From: Streptomyces lincolnensis
GTDB taxonomy: Bacteria > Actinomycetota > Actinomycetes > Streptomycetales > Streptomycetaceae
Assembly (NCBI RefSeq): GCF_001685355.1
Contig: NZ_CP016438.1
Span: 3,472,001 to 3,536,000, forward strand
DNA length: 64,000 nt
Direction of reading: 5' to 3'
The notes beneath the pieces are model-generated. The model saw only the letters and a list, made by a program, of their open reading frames with translations, was not told the DNA's origin and did no database searches. Of the stretch, positions 27,501 through 35,878 are shown piece after piece. Position numbers and translations under genes: made by a program. The first letter of the stretch is position 1. The number at the start of each line of letters is the position of its first letter.

Positions 27501-28383
27501 CAACCGCATCAAGGACCCCGAGCACCGGCACATCCGCGACAGCGACGGCGACGACGTGATCGCCTTCGCGGTCTCCGACACCGGTATCGGTATCGCCGCC
27601 GAGAAACTCCCGGTGATCTTCGAGGCGTTCCAGCAGGCCGACGGCACCACCAACCGCAAGTACGGCGGCACCGGCCTCGGCCTGTCCATCAGCAGGGAGA
27701 TCGCGGGCCTGCTGGGCGGCCGTATCGTCGCGGAGAGCGAGCCGGGCCGGGGCTCCACCTTCACGCTCTACGTCCCCGTCGTCAGCCCGGGCCACTCGGC
27801 GACCGGTCCCACCACCGAGGACCAGGTGCTGCCGGCGCCGGAGGAACTGTCCACCGAGGCCTACCCGACCGCCCACGACGCGGACGAGACCTGGCCGACA
27901 CCCACCAAGCTGGAGGCGTGGCGGTCCGGCCGGGCGGGCCAGGTGCTGCCCGGCCGGCGGGTGCTGATCGTCGACGACGACATCCGCAACGTCTTCGCCC
28001 TCACCCATGTCCTGGGCCGTGTCGGCATGCCCGTCCTCTACGCGGAGAACGGCCGCGAGGGCATCGAGACCCTGGAGCGCAATCCGGACGTAGAACTCGT
28101 CCTGATGGACATCATGATGCCGGAGATGGACGGTTACGAGACCATCGCCGCCATCCGTCGCACCCCCCGCTGGACCGGTCTGCCCATCGTCGCCCTCACC
28201 GCGAAGGCGATGCCGGGAGACCGTGAGAAGTCCATCGCGCGGGGCGCCAACGACTACGTACCCAAGCCGGTGGACGTCGACCAGCTCCTGACCGTCGTCT
28301 GCGCACTCCTGGACCCCGACAGCGCCGAGGACGACGATGACGCCGAGGTCGAGGAGGCCGTGGTGCCACCGGCCGACGACTGA
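24523..28383 (+). CDS. poly-HAMP hybrid sensor histidine kinase
   Basis: A 1286-residue soluble hybrid kinase with no transmembrane segment. About six HAMP repeats (residues 125-640, each about 92 residues, with GDL-x-I-V and LK-x-x-N-TMV signatures) lead into a GAF domain (about 647-801). Then come a coiled coil, HisKA with H859 in [11 protein letters not shown], HATPase_c ([15 protein letters not shown]) and a receiver with D1196 in [11 protein letters not shown]. The layout recalls fungal group III kinases and the Streptomyces osmoadaptation kinase OsaA. A cognate receiver gene follows after 14 bp. Confidence 0.93.
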   Translation: MSENRATHVLEEGQQDDRIRASDLRPLLAVMTAARDGNFRKLPETGDGIAAELTAIFNQLVDRNSHFTGEVQRVKRELIRHGRLDERLSPSPGQGAWTSRVNDVNQLLDALVAPAANATRVLDAVAGGDLTQRVDLHDGNRQLRGDLRRLGRAVNTMVDQLSLFTGEVTRVAREVGTEGRLGGRAKVTGLSGSWRDVTEAVNTMASRLTAQVRDIALVTTAVARGDLTRTVTVEATGELLELKLTVNTMVDQLSAFADEVTRVAREVGTEGQLGGRAQVRGVSGVWKDLTDNVNFMASNLTSQVRNIAQVTTAVANGDLSQKITVDAQGEILELKSTINTMVDQLSAFADEVTRVAREVGTEGNLGGRAQVRGVSGVWKDLTDNVNFMADNLTSQVRNIAQVTTAVANGDLSKKITVDARGEILELKDTVNTMVEQLRAFADEVTRVAREVGTDGRLGGRAQVLGVSGVWRDLTDNVNYMADNLTSQVRNIAQVTTAVANGDLSKKIDVDARGEILELKTAINTMVDTLSSFSSEVTRVAREVGSEGQLGGQARVEGVYGTWKRLTTNVNELALNLTTQVRAIAEVASAVAQGDMSRSITVETQGEVTELKDNINLMVANLRETTRAKDWLESNLTRLAALMQGHRDLMEVADLLLRELTPLVNAQYGAFFLADPDEDSAALRTTVPAKGLAFIAGYGSAQGATVETGGLPVHGLVRQAAREKKRILVEEAPPDYIKINSGLGEAAPASVVIIPILFEDKLLGVIELASFSRFSDVHLAFFDQFVNTIAVAINTIIANSRTESLLGESQRLARQLQERSDELQMQQAELQRSNAELEEKAALLATSSQYKSEFLANMSHELRTPLNSLLILARLLSDNPDGHLSDQEVQFAATIHRSGSDLLQLINDILDLSKIEAGRMDVRPKKLPLIKLLDYVHATFRPLTLDRGLAFEVAVGQDVPREMYSDEQRLQQILRNLLSNAIKFTATGRVELRVNRIKDPEHRHIRDSDGDDVIAFAVSDTGIGIAAEKLPVIFEAFQQADGTTNRKYGGTGLGLSISREIAGLLGGRIVAESEPGRGSTFTLYVPVVSPGHSATGPTTEDQVLPAPEELSTEAYPTAHDADETWPTPTKLEAWRSGRAGQVLPGRRVLIVDDDIRNVFALTHVLGRVGMPVLYAENGREGIETLERNPDVELVLMDIMMPEMDGYETIAAIRRTPRWTGLPIVALTAKAMPGDREKSIARGANDYVPKPVDVDQLLTVVCALLDPDSAEDDDDAEVEEAVVPPADD

Positions 28384-28397
28384 ATGAGGCCCGTCAC

Positions 28398-28943
28398 ATG
28401 CGCGCTGAGGCAACGACCGACGACAGTGCCGGCATCCTCCTGGTCGACGACATGGAGGACAACCTGATCGCGCTGGAGGCCGTCCTGGGATCCCTCAACG
28501 AACCGCTCGTCCGCGCACGTTCCGGCGAGGAGGCCATGAAGGCCCTGCTCCGCCGGCAGTTCGCCCTCGTCCTCCTCGACGTCCGCATGCCCGGCATGGA
28601 CGGCTTCGAGACGGCCGCCAACATCAAGCGGCTCGACCAGACCAAGGACGTCCCCATCATCTTCCTCACCGGCGCCGAGGACGACTCCGGCTACGCCTTC
28701 CGCGGCTACGCCACGGGCGCCGCCGACTACCTGGCCAAGCCGTTCGATCCCTGGGTCCTGCGGGCGAAGGTCAGCGTGTTCCTGGACCTGTACAGGAAGA
28801 ACCAGCAACTGGAACGCCTGCTGGCCCAGCAACGGACCGATTACCAGGAGGTCGGCAAACGGCTGATGGCCTTGGAGGACGAGTTGACGGAACCCCAGCG
28901 CACCCAGGTGAAGGAACTACGGCGCCTTCTTGGGAAGCGCTGA
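28398..28943 (+). CDS. receiver-domain response regulator with C-terminal coiled coil
   Basis: A 181-residue regulator. The receiver (about 12-130) has the acidic pair in LLVDDMEDN, phospho-acceptor D61 in LLDVRMPGMDG, and the lysine of YLAKPFDP. The rest is a charged coiled coil (about 128-181) without a DNA-binding domain, so output is probably by protein contact. GAGG eight bases before the ATG supports the start. It is almost certainly cotranscribed with the hybrid kinase and could be its phosphotransfer target, similar to OsaB. Confidence 0.9.
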   Translation: MRAEATTDDSAGILLVDDMEDNLIALEAVLGSLNEPLVRARSGEEAMKALLRRQFALVLLDVRMPGMDGFETAANIKRLDQTKDVPIIFLTGAEDDSGYAFRGYATGAADYLAKPFDPWVLRAKVSVFLDLYRKNQQLERLLAQQRTDYQEVGKRLMALEDELTEPQRTQVKELRRLLGKR

Positions 28944-28954
28944 CTGGAGCTACC

Positions 28955-29015
28955 CAGGGGCGCGGGGCTGTGTCGATGTGCGGCTCCGCCGCGTGGGCGC
29001 GACCGGCCACGACGC
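28955..29015. repeat. Streptomyces dispersed intergenic element (GGGGCGCGGGGCTGT type)
   Basis: The string AGGGGCGCGGGGCTGT followed by CGATGTGCGGCTCCGCCGCG and GGGCGCGACCGGCCAC matches an element I know from many Streptomyces intergenic spaces. It lies between the convergent response regulator and acyl-CoA ligase genes. Confidence 0.65.
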
Positions 29016-29058
29016 ACCGTTGGCCGCCAACGCACCCCGCACCCCCTCCCCAACCGCG

Positions 29059-30933
29059 CTACGCCTCGCGAGAGCCCGCGTACATCTCATCGATCAGATG
29101 CTTGTACTCCCGCTCCACAACGGGCCGCTTCAGCTTCAGGCTCGGCGTGATCTCACCGTGCTCCACATCGAGGTCCCGGGGAAGCAGCCGGAACTTCTTG
29201 ATGGTCTGCCACCGCTGCAACCCCTCGTTGAGCTGCTTGACGTACCCCTCGACCATCGCCACGGTGACCGGGGCCGCCACGACCTCCGCGTACGGCTTCC
29301 CCTCCAGGCCGTTCTCCTTGGCCCAGTCCATGATGGACACCTCGTCCAGCGCGATGAGCGCCGTGCAGAAGTTCCGGTCCGCCCCGTGCACGAGGATGTT
29401 GGACACGTACGGGCACACCGCCTTGAAGTGCCCCTCGACCTCCGCGGGCGCGATGTACTTGCCGCCGGACGTCTTGATGAGGTCCTTCTTGCGGTCGGTG
29501 ATCCGCAGATACCCGTCGGGCGACAGCTCCCCGATGTCCCCGGTGTGGAACCAGCCGTCCGACTCCAGCACCTCGGCGGTCTTCTCGGGCAGCCCGTGGT
29601 AGCCCTCCATGATGCCGGGCCCGCGCAGCAGGATCTCGCCGTCGTCGGCGATCCGCACCTCCGTGCCGGGCAGCGGCTTGCCGACCGTGCCGGTGCGGTA
29701 GGCCTCGCCGGGGTTCACGAACGAGGCGGCCGAGGACTCCGTGAGTCCGTAGCCCTCCAGGATGTGGATGCCGGCGCCGGAGAAGAAGTAGCCGATCTCG
29801 GGCGCGAGCGCCGCCGACCCGGAGACGCAGGCGCGCAGGTTGCCGCCGAAGGCCTCGCGGATCTTGGCGTAGACGAGCGCGTCGGCGACCTTGTGCTTGG
29901 CGGACAGTCCGAAGGGCGCGGACGCGGTGCCGGTGCGGCGGAAGGTGTCCTGCGCGGCCTTGGCGTACTCGCGGGCGACCTCGGCGGCCCACTGGAAGAT
30001 CTTGTACTTGGCGCCGCCGCCCGCACGGGCCTTCGCGGCGACCCCGTTGTAGACCTTCTCGAAGATGCGCGGGACGGCCGCCATGTACGTCGGCCGGACG
30101 ATCGGCAGATTCTCGATGATCTTGTCGACCCGGCCGTCCACGGCGGTGACGTGACCGACCTCGATCTGCCCGGAGGTCAGCACCTTGCCGAAGACGTGCG
30201 CGAGCGGCAGCCACAGGTACTGCACGTCCTCGCCGCTGACCAGGCCGGTCGCGGCGATGGCCTTGGCCATGTACGACCAGTTGTCGTGCGGCAGACGCAC
30301 GCCCTTGGGGCGGCCGGTGGTGCCCGAGGTGTAGATGAGGGTGGCCAGCTGGTCCTTGGTGATCGCGGCGACCCGCTCCTTGACCACCTCCGCGTCCTTC
30401 TCCAGGCGGGCGGCGCCCCGGGCCTCCAGCTCGGCGAGGGTGAGGACCCAGTCGCTGGTCTCGACACCGGCCGGGTCGATGACCACGACGTGGGTGAGGT
30501 GGGGCAGCTCGGCCTTCTTCTCCACGGCCTTGGCGAGCTGGGCCGCGTCCTCGGCGATCAGCACCCGGGAGTCGGAGTCGGAGAGGATGAACGCCGACTC
30601 CTCGGCGTTGGTCTGCGGGTAGACCGTGGTGGTGGCCGCGCCGGCGCACATGATGCCGAGGTCGCCGAGGATCCACTCGATCCGGGTCGAGGAGGCGAGG
30701 GCGACCCGCTGCTCCGGCTGCACCCCCAGCTCGATCAGACCGGCCGCGATCGCGTACACGCGCTCCGCGGCCTGCGCCCAGCTCAGCGACTTCCAGTCGT
30801 CCGGCCCCTGGCCGGAGGCCGGCGGCACGGGATAGCGGTACGCCTCGGCGTCCGGTGTGGCCGCAACGCGCTCCAGGAAGAGGGTCGCCACACTCGGCGG
30901 ACGGTTCTCGATCAGTGTCTGTGTGTCGCTCAC
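29059..30933 (-). CDS. long-chain fatty acid-CoA ligase (AMP-forming)
   Basis: A 624-residue ANL-superfamily adenylating enzyme of the FadD15/ACSBG-like branch, which activates long-chain fatty acids with ATP and CoA. The AMP-binding motif YTSGTTGRPKGVRLPHDNW, GYGLTESSA, WFHTGDIGELSPDG and DRKKDLIKTSGGKYIAP are all present, the last with the catalytic lysine region. GGAGG five bases before the GTG fixes the start, eight codons inside the longest frame. The upstream region has a 14-bp tandem repeat and a palindrome. Confidence 0.93.
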   Translation of the reverse strand: MSDTQTLIENRPPSVATLFLERVAATPDAEAYRYPVPPASGQGPDDWKSLSWAQAAERVYAIAAGLIELGVQPEQRVALASSTRIEWILGDLGIMCAGAATTTVYPQTNAEESAFILSDSDSRVLIAEDAAQLAKAVEKKAELPHLTHVVVIDPAGVETSDWVLTLAELEARGAARLEKDAEVVKERVAAITKDQLATLIYTSGTTGRPKGVRLPHDNWSYMAKAIAATGLVSGEDVQYLWLPLAHVFGKVLTSGQIEVGHVTAVDGRVDKIIENLPIVRPTYMAAVPRIFEKVYNGVAAKARAGGGAKYKIFQWAAEVAREYAKAAQDTFRRTGTASAPFGLSAKHKVADALVYAKIREAFGGNLRACVSGSAALAPEIGYFFSGAGIHILEGYGLTESSAASFVNPGEAYRTGTVGKPLPGTEVRIADDGEILLRGPGIMEGYHGLPEKTAEVLESDGWFHTGDIGELSPDGYLRITDRKKDLIKTSGGKYIAPAEVEGHFKAVCPYVSNILVHGADRNFCTALIALDEVSIMDWAKENGLEGKPYAEVVAAPVTVAMVEGYVKQLNEGLQRWQTIKKFRLLPRDLDVEHGEITPSLKLKRPVVEREYKHLIDEMYAGSREA

Positions 30934-30959
30934 GACATCCTCCGGGGCCCGCGACAAAG

Positions 30960-31015
30960 CGGCTGGCTCATTACGGCTGGGTCATTGCGGCTGGGACAAA
31001 GCGGCTCGGGCATTG
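30960..31015. repeat. 14-bp tandem repeat (four units) in the fatty acid-CoA ligase leader
   Basis: Four units of CGGCTGGGTCATTG type follow one another without gaps, differing by a few bases each. They lie between the palindrome at 31044 and the ligase start, so they would be part of its 5' untranslated region. Confidence 0.85.
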
Positions 31016-31043
31016 CGCTGTCGTCACTCACGCGTCTTGTTTA

Positions 31044-31053
31044 ACTCGCGAGT
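31044..31053. promoter_or_regulatory. palindrome ACTCGCGAGT upstream of fatty acid-CoA ligase
   Basis: A perfect 10-bp palindrome inside TTAACTCGCGAGTAAC. The size and place suit a TetR-family operator controlling the ligase, but no regulator gene is adjacent. Confidence 0.45.
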
Positions 31054-31149
31054 AACCACCGAGCAGAGATCAGGGTAGAGCGCGTCCGCCCGGGGCGTAA
31101 GGGGCGGCGGCCTGTCACTTTCCACAGAGAGCGACCCTACGCACGCGTA

Positions 31150-31181
31150 GGGGCCCATCGTGCGAACACGCGATGAGCCCC
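31150..31181 (-). terminator. terminator hairpin downstream of lepA
   Basis: GGGGC-C-CATCG pairs with CGATG-A-GCCCC around a 10-nt loop, 22 bp after the lepA stop. A second short hairpin CCCTACGC/GCGTAGGG lies just beside it. Confidence 0.65.
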
Positions 31182-31203
31182 TGTTCTCACGGGTGGCACC
31201 CGG

Positions 31204-33072
31204 CTACTTCTTGCCCTTGCCGGATCCCGCGCTCTCGTCGCTGCTCAGTACGGCGATGAAGGCCTCCTGCGGAACTTCCACGGAACCCACCATCTTCATC
31301 CGCTTCTTGCCCTCCTTCTGCTTCTCCAGCAGCTTCCGCTTACGGGAGATGTCACCGCCGTAGCACTTGGCGAGGACGTCCTTGCGGATGGCGCGGATGG
31401 TCTCGCGGGCGATGACCCGGGAGCCGATGGCGGCCTGGATGGGGATCTCGAAGGCCTGGCGCGGGATGAGCTCGCGCAGCTTGGCGACGAGCCGTACGCC
31501 GTACGCGTACGCGGCGTCCTTGTGGGTGACGGCGGAGAAGGCGTCGACCCGGTCGCCGTGCAGCAGGATGTCGACCTTCACCAGCGAGGCGTCCTGCTCG
31601 CCGGTGGGCTCGTAGTCCAGGGAAGCGTACCCGCGGGTCTTGGACTTCAGGTTGTCGAAGAAGTCGAAGACGATCTCGGCGAGGGGAAGCGTGTAGCGGA
31701 TCTCCACGCGGTCCTCGGAGAGGTAGTCCATGCCGAGGAGGGTGCCGCGGCGGGTCTGGCAGAGCTCCATGATCGAGCCGATGAACTCGCTGGGAGCGAG
31801 GATCGTGGCCCTCACGACCGGCTCGAAGACCTTGTCGATCTTGCCCTCGGGGAACTCGCTCGGGTTGGTGACCGTGTGCTCCTTCCCGTCCTCCATGATC
31901 ACGCGGTAGACCACGTTGGGCGCGGTGGCGATGAGTTCGAGGTTGAACTCGCGCTCCAGGCGCTCACGGATGACGTCGAGGTGCAGCAGGCCGAGGAAGC
32001 CGACGCGGAAGCCGAAGCCGAGGGCCGCGGAGGTCTCCGGCTCGTAGACCAGGGCGGCGTCGTTGAGCTGGAGCTTGTCCAGGGCCTCGCGGAGGTCGGG
32101 GTACTCCGAGCCGTCCAGCGGATAGAGGCCGGAGAAGACCATCGGCTTGGGGTCCTTGTACCCGCCGAGGGCCTCGGTGGCGCCCTTGTCCTTGCTGGTG
32201 ATGGTGTCGCCGACCTTGGACTGACGGACGTCCTTCACACCGGTGATGATGTAGCCGACCTCGCCGACGCCGATGCCGTCGGCCGGTGTCATCTCGGGGG
32301 ACGAGACGCCGATCTCCAGCAGCTCGTGCGTGGCGCCGGTCGACATCATCTTGATGCGCTCGCGCTTGTTGAGCTGGCCGTCGATCACACGGACGTAGGT
32401 GACCACGCCCCGGTAGGAGTCGTAGACCGAGTCGAAGATCATCGCGCGGGCGGGGGCGTCCTTGACGCCGACCGGGGCCGGGACGTCGCGGACGACCCGG
32501 TCCAGGAGCGCGTCCACGCCCAGGCCGGTCTTCGCCGAGACCTTGAGCACGTCCTCCGGCTGGCAGCCGATGAGGTTGGCGAGCTCCTCGGAGAACTTCT
32601 CCGGCTGCGCGGCCGGCAGGTCGATCTTGTTCAGTACGGGGATGATCTTGAGGTCGTTCTCCATCGCCAGGTAGAGGTTGGCGAGGGTCTGGGCCTCGAT
32701 GCCCTGGGCGGCGTCGACGAGGAGCACGGTGCCCTCGCAGGCCGCGAGCGACCGCGAGACCTCGTAGGTGAAGTCGACGTGCCCCGGGGTGTCGATCATG
32801 TTGAGGATGTGCGTGTTGCTCTTGTCATGGGTGGGAGCCCACGGCAGACGCACCGCCTGCGACTTGATCGTGATGCCGCGCTCGCGCTCGATGTCCATCC
32901 GGTCGAGGTACTGAGCACGCATCTGCCGCTGCTCGACCACGCCGGTCAGCTGGAGCATCCGGTCGGCGAGCGTGGACTTGCCGTGGTCGATGTGCGCGAT
33001 GATGCAGAAATTGCGGATCAGAGCCGGGGCGGTGCGGCTCGGTTCGGGCACATGGCTAGGGATCGCGGGCAC
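31204..33072 (-). CDS. lepA: elongation factor 4 (LepA) GTPase
   Basis: A 622-residue translational GTPase. G1 is [16 protein letters not shown]3 is IDTPGHVDF and G4 is LNKIDLP, followed by EF-G-like domains II, III and V and the LepA-specific C-terminal domain. It acts on ribosomes in back-translocation or assembly. The GTG start has an AGGA Shine-Dalgarno six bases away and gives the usual length. The frame continues upstream to 33456 without support. The gene is divergent from rpsT. Confidence 0.96.
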   Translation of the reverse strand: MPAIPSHVPEPSRTAPALIRNFCIIAHIDHGKSTLADRMLQLTGVVEQRQMRAQYLDRMDIERERGITIKSQAVRLPWAPTHDKSNTHILNMIDTPGHVDFTYEVSRSLAACEGTVLLVDAAQGIEAQTLANLYLAMENDLKIIPVLNKIDLPAAQPEKFSEELANLIGCQPEDVLKVSAKTGLGVDALLDRVVRDVPAPVGVKDAPARAMIFDSVYDSYRGVVTYVRVIDGQLNKRERIKMMSTGATHELLEIGVSSPEMTPADGIGVGEVGYIITGVKDVRQSKVGDTITSKDKGATEALGGYKDPKPMVFSGLYPLDGSEYPDLREALDKLQLNDAALVYEPETSAALGFGFRVGFLGLLHLDVIRERLEREFNLELIATAPNVVYRVIMEDGKEHTVTNPSEFPEGKIDKVFEPVVRATILAPSEFIGSIMELCQTRRGTLLGMDYLSEDRVEIRYTLPLAEIVFDFFDNLKSKTRGYASLDYEPTGEQDASLVKVDILLHGDRVDAFSAVTHKDAAYAYGVRLVAKLRELIPRQAFEIPIQAAIGSRVIARETIRAIRKDVLAKCYGGDISRKRKLLEKQKEGKKRMKMVGSVEVPQEAFIAVLSSDESAGSGKGKK

Positions 33073-33181
33073 GCAGGGTCCTGATTCTTGAGGTGTCCGC
33101 AGCCGTCTGCGGTCTCGGGTCGGAACGATCGGGTCTATACGTAGGCTCCATGGTCCCACGGGCGGCGACCGGGGACCGGTT

Positions 33182-33211
33182 TGGGCCATTCTCCGGGCCA
33201 CTGGTACCGTG
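33182..33211 (+). promoter_or_regulatory. candidate rpsT promoter
   Basis: TTGGGC (33182-33187) and TACCGT (33206-33211) are 18 bp apart and about 100 bp before rpsT. This would leave a leader long enough for S20 autoregulation. Confidence 0.4.
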
Positions 33212-33313
33212 GGGGGCTGTGCCTCATGCCCTCTCAGCGCGAGGCGCACCCCAAGAAAAATCACCGGTGCGGGTCCCCTGCGGCCCCGTACCAGAACCTG
33301 TAGAGGCTTATTC

Positions 33314-33580
33314 GTGGCGAACATCAAGTCCCAGATCAAGCGGATCAAGACCAACGAGAAGGCCCGGCTGCGCAACAAGGCCGTCAAGTCCTCCCTGAAG
33401 ACCGCGATCCGCAAGGCCCGCGAGGCCGCTGCCGCGGGTGACGTCGAGAAGGCCACCGAGTACCAGCGCGCTGCCGCGCGTCAGCTCGACAAGGCCGTCG
33501 CCAAGGGCGTCATCCACAAGAACCAGGCCGCCAACAAGAAGTCGGCGCTTGCTTCCAAGGTCGCGCCCCTCAAGGGCTGA
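33314..33580 (+). CDS. rpsT: 30S ribosomal protein S20
   Basis: An 88-residue, Lys/Ala-rich helical protein of the bS20 family, a primary binder of 16S rRNA. It opens with [16 protein letters not shown] and contains [21 protein letters not shown], both diagnostic. The GTG start has GAGG seven bases upstream. It stands divergent from lepA and is followed by a strong 15-bp terminator stem. Confidence 0.98.
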   Translation: MANIKSQIKRIKTNEKARLRNKAVKSSLKTAIRKAREAAAAGDVEKATEYQRAAARQLDKAVAKGVIHKNQAANKKSALASKVAPLKG

Positions 33581-33700
33581 TTCCTTCTGATCTGACCGCC
33601 GGAAGGACCCGAGCGGGCCCTCTCTCATCCGCTCCCGACCGGCACCCCAGGGCCACGCGCGGCCTGCGTTCGCCACGCGGGCGTGACCCGACAGCTTCAT

Positions 33701-33752
33701 ACCGAAGGCCCCGCCTCCCAGCCCTTCCAGGGTGGACGGCGGGGCCTTCGGT
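33701..33752. terminator. strong bidirectional terminator after rpsT
   Basis: A perfect 15-bp stem, ACCGAAGGCCCCGCC with GGCGGGGCCTTCGGT, around a 22-nt loop. It lies between the convergent rpsT and NTF2-like genes. Confidence 0.85.
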
Positions 33753-33766
33753 CTGTTCCCGGACGG

Positions 33767-34162
33767 CTACGCCCAGAACTCGTTGTTCTTGTCGATGTCC
33801 TCGACGCACTCGTCGAGGTCGGTGATCTTGTCGCCGACGATCCGGAAGACGATGCATCCCGTGTCGTCCAGTCGCCGGCCCTGGCGCTCCGCCGTGACCC
33901 GGCACATGCCGACCGCGTGACCGCGGCCGTCGACACAGATGCCGAGCATCTCCAGACGCATCGACCCAGCGGTCTCCTCGCCCATCCGCCGGTACATGTC
34001 GATGATCGCGTCCTGGCCCTTGAAATCACCCGAGAGCGGGTGGGTGCCGGGCACGTGGTGCGTGGCGTCCTTCGCGATCAGTTCACGCAGGGTGTCCATG
34101 TCCCCGCGGGAGAATGCCTCGAAGCCCTTGCGGACGAGCGCTGCGTGCGGGTGTTCAGCCAT
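33767..34162 (-). CDS. SnoaL/NTF2-like family protein
   Basis: A 131-residue cone-shaped alpha+beta fold protein of the nuclear transport factor 2 / SnoaL group. The pattern is a helical start (ALVRKGFEAFSRGDMDTLREL), a HHVPGTHPLSGDFKG loop, and beta strands carrying RLDDTGCIVFRIVGDKITDLDE. Members are small enzymes, isomerases or binding modules, and this one's ligand is unknown. A GTG 12 bp upstream is an alternative start, but the AAAGG spacing favours this ATG. Confidence 0.75.
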   Translation of the reverse strand: MAEHPHAALVRKGFEAFSRGDMDTLRELIAKDATHHVPGTHPLSGDFKGQDAIIDMYRRMGEETAGSMRLEMLGICVDGRGHAVGMCRVTAERQGRRLDDTGCIVFRIVGDKITDLDECVEDIDKNNEFWA

Positions 34163-34229
34163 GACGATCGCCACCTTTCCGTGTTCGGCGAGGTGCGGCT
34201 GATACGGACGATTCTCCTCCCGGCCGGGG

Positions 34230-35219
34230 CTATCCGCGCCCTCTCGACCGCGCCGCCCGCGCGATGGCCACGACCGCCTTCTCCAAGGCGTACTCGGGGT
34301 CGTCCCCGCCGCCCTTCACTCCCGCGTCGGCCTCGGCGACGGCCCGCAGCGCGACGGACACGCCGTCCGGCGTCCAACCCCGCATCTGCTGCCGCACCCG
34401 GTCGATCTTCCACGGCGGCATCCCCAGCTCCCGCGCGAGATCCGCCGGCCTGCCACCCCGGGCGGACGACAGCTTCCCGATGGCCCGCACCCCCTGCGCC
34501 AGCGCACTGGTGATCATCACCGGCGCCACCCCGGTCGCCAGCGACCATCTGAGCGCCTCCAGCGCCTCCGCGGCCCGGCCCTCCACCGCCCGGTCGGCGA
34601 CGGTGAAGCTCGACGCCTCGGCCCGCCCGGTGTAGTAGCGCCCGACGACGGCCTCGTCGATCGTCCCCTCGACGTCGGCGACCAGCTGGGACACGGCGGA
34701 AGCCAGCTCCCGCAGATCACTGCCGATCGCGTCGACCAGCGTCTGGCAGGCCTCGGGCGTGGCGGACCGTCCCACCGCCCGGAACTCCTGCCGGACGAAG
34801 GCCAGCCGGTCCGCCGGCTTCGTCATCTTCGGGCACGCCACCTCCCGCGCCCCCACCTTGCGCGCGGCGTCCAGCAGTCCTTTGCCCTTGGCTCCGCCCG
34901 CGTGCAGCAGCACGAGCGTGATCTCCTCGGCGGGTGCCCCGAGGTACGCCTTCACGTCCTTGATCGTGTCGGCCGACAGATCCTGCGCGTTCCGGACGAC
35001 GACGACCTTCCGCTCCGCGAACAGCGAGGGGCTCGTCAGCTCGGCGAGCGTCCCGGGCTGCAACTGGTCCGACGTCAGGTCACGTACGTCCGTGTCGGCG
35101 TCGGAGGCCCGGGCAGCGGCCACCACCTCCTGCACGGCACGATCGAGCAGCAGGTCCTCCTGGCCCACGGCGAGCGTCACCGGGGCGAGAGGGTCGTCAT
35201 TCGCAGTCTTCCTGGCCAT
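34230..35219 (-). CDS. holA: DNA polymerase III subunit delta
   Basis: A 329-residue clamp-loader delta subunit. The N-terminal AAA-like domain lacks a functional P-loop (LAVGQEDLLLDRAVQEVV), as expected, and is followed by SLFAERKVVVVRNAQDL, the SDLRELASAVSQLVADVEG middle domain and the C-terminal collar with MPPWKIDRVRQQMRGW. It opens the beta clamp with delta prime. Its place near rpsT is conserved in actinobacteria. The internal ATG is preferred because family members start with a similar short leader. Confidence 0.93.
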   Translation of the reverse strand: MARKTANDDPLAPVTLAVGQEDLLLDRAVQEVVAAARASDADTDVRDLTSDQLQPGTLAELTSPSLFAERKVVVVRNAQDLSADTIKDVKAYLGAPAEEITLVLLHAGGAKGKGLLDAARKVGAREVACPKMTKPADRLAFVRQEFRAVGRSATPEACQTLVDAIGSDLRELASAVSQLVADVEGTIDEAVVGRYYTGRAEASSFTVADRAVEGRAAEALEALRWSLATGVAPVMITSALAQGVRAIGKLSSARGGRPADLARELGMPPWKIDRVRQQMRGWTPDGVSVALRAVAEADAGVKGGGDDPEYALEKAVVAIARAARSRGRG

Positions 35220-35307
35220 CGCGCCAAGCATGGCATGCGCCACTGACAACGGGGGCGGCCGGTCGAGGTCGGGTGAGGCATCGGGTGAGACGTGGGGTGC
35301 GCCCTCG

Positions 35308-35466
35308 TCACGCCTGCCCCGCGGCGACGAGGGTGCACAGAGCGATCAGCATGAGGGGGACGGCGACGGCACCCGTCCGGTCGCACGGCCGTAGGCGGCT
35401 CGCGGCCCGAACGACGATGAGCACCGCGGCGAGCAGGATCTGCGCGGTCCATACGACCGTGTTCAT
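35308..35466 (-). CDS. 52-residue two-helix membrane protein, DoxX-like remnant?
   Basis: A short gene below usual length cut-offs. The start has GGAG eight bases upstream. The protein opens MNTVVWTAQILLAAVLIVV, a hydrophobic helix, then a basic loop (RLRPCDR), then a second helix (VAVPLMLIALCTLVAA). The first segment closely resembles the beginning of DoxX-family proteins and the second resembles an inner DoxX helix, so it may be a DoxX gene that lost its middle. It could instead be a genuine small membrane protein. Confidence 0.6.
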   Translation of the reverse strand: MNTVVWTAQILLAAVLIVVRAASRLRPCDRTGAVAVPLMLIALCTLVAAGQA

Positions 35467-35590
35467 GGCCTCGGCTCCTCGATGTGGCGGTCGACCTACA
35501 TCCAGGAGACGCGGAAAGCACCGCCGGATGTGACACGCCTACCGGCCGACTCCGAAGCCGCCCGCCCGATCCCACCGGCCCGTCGTACCA

Positions 35591-35836
35591 CTACGGCTCC
35601 TCCCGCCACCCCTCCCACTCCCCCGCGAACTCGTCCAGCTCCGCGGGATCCAGCCGCCCCTCCTCGTCCCGCAGCACGACGAGCCACTGCGCGTCCTCGG
35701 CGTCGTCCTCCCCGGCCAGCGCGTCCCGCACCAGTCGCGGTTCCTCCGTCACCCCGAACCGCTCCCCGAGCGCCTGGGCCACATCCTCCGCGGCATCCCG
35801 GTCGGGCAGCACCAGCACATGTCTCACATCACTCAC
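35591..35836 (-). CDS. conserved hypothetical acidic protein
   Basis: An 81-residue acidic protein with an opening strand VRHVLVLPDRDAAEDVAQAL, a linker, and WLVVLRDEEGRLDPAELDEFAGEWEGW. It looks like a compact alpha/beta domain similar to small Streptomyces hypothetical proteins of unknown role. The GTG chosen has GACAAT 6 nt upstream, as seen at hemW, though a GTG 21 bp earlier is possible. It lies alone between two small genes. Confidence 0.65.
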   Translation of the reverse strand: MSDVRHVLVLPDRDAAEDVAQALGERFGVTEEPRLVRDALAGEDDAEDAQWLVVLRDEEGRLDPAELDEFAGEWEGWREEP

Positions 35837-35878
35837 GCACTCATTGTCCGGCACCACCGACGGACGACCATCGCGCGC

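Noticed and set aside
24505..28413. A 1302-codon minus-strand frame opposite the hybrid kinase
   Set aside because: High-GC antisense frame with Val/Asp/Leu/Gly-rich composition and no domains. The plus-strand kinase has all expected motifs.
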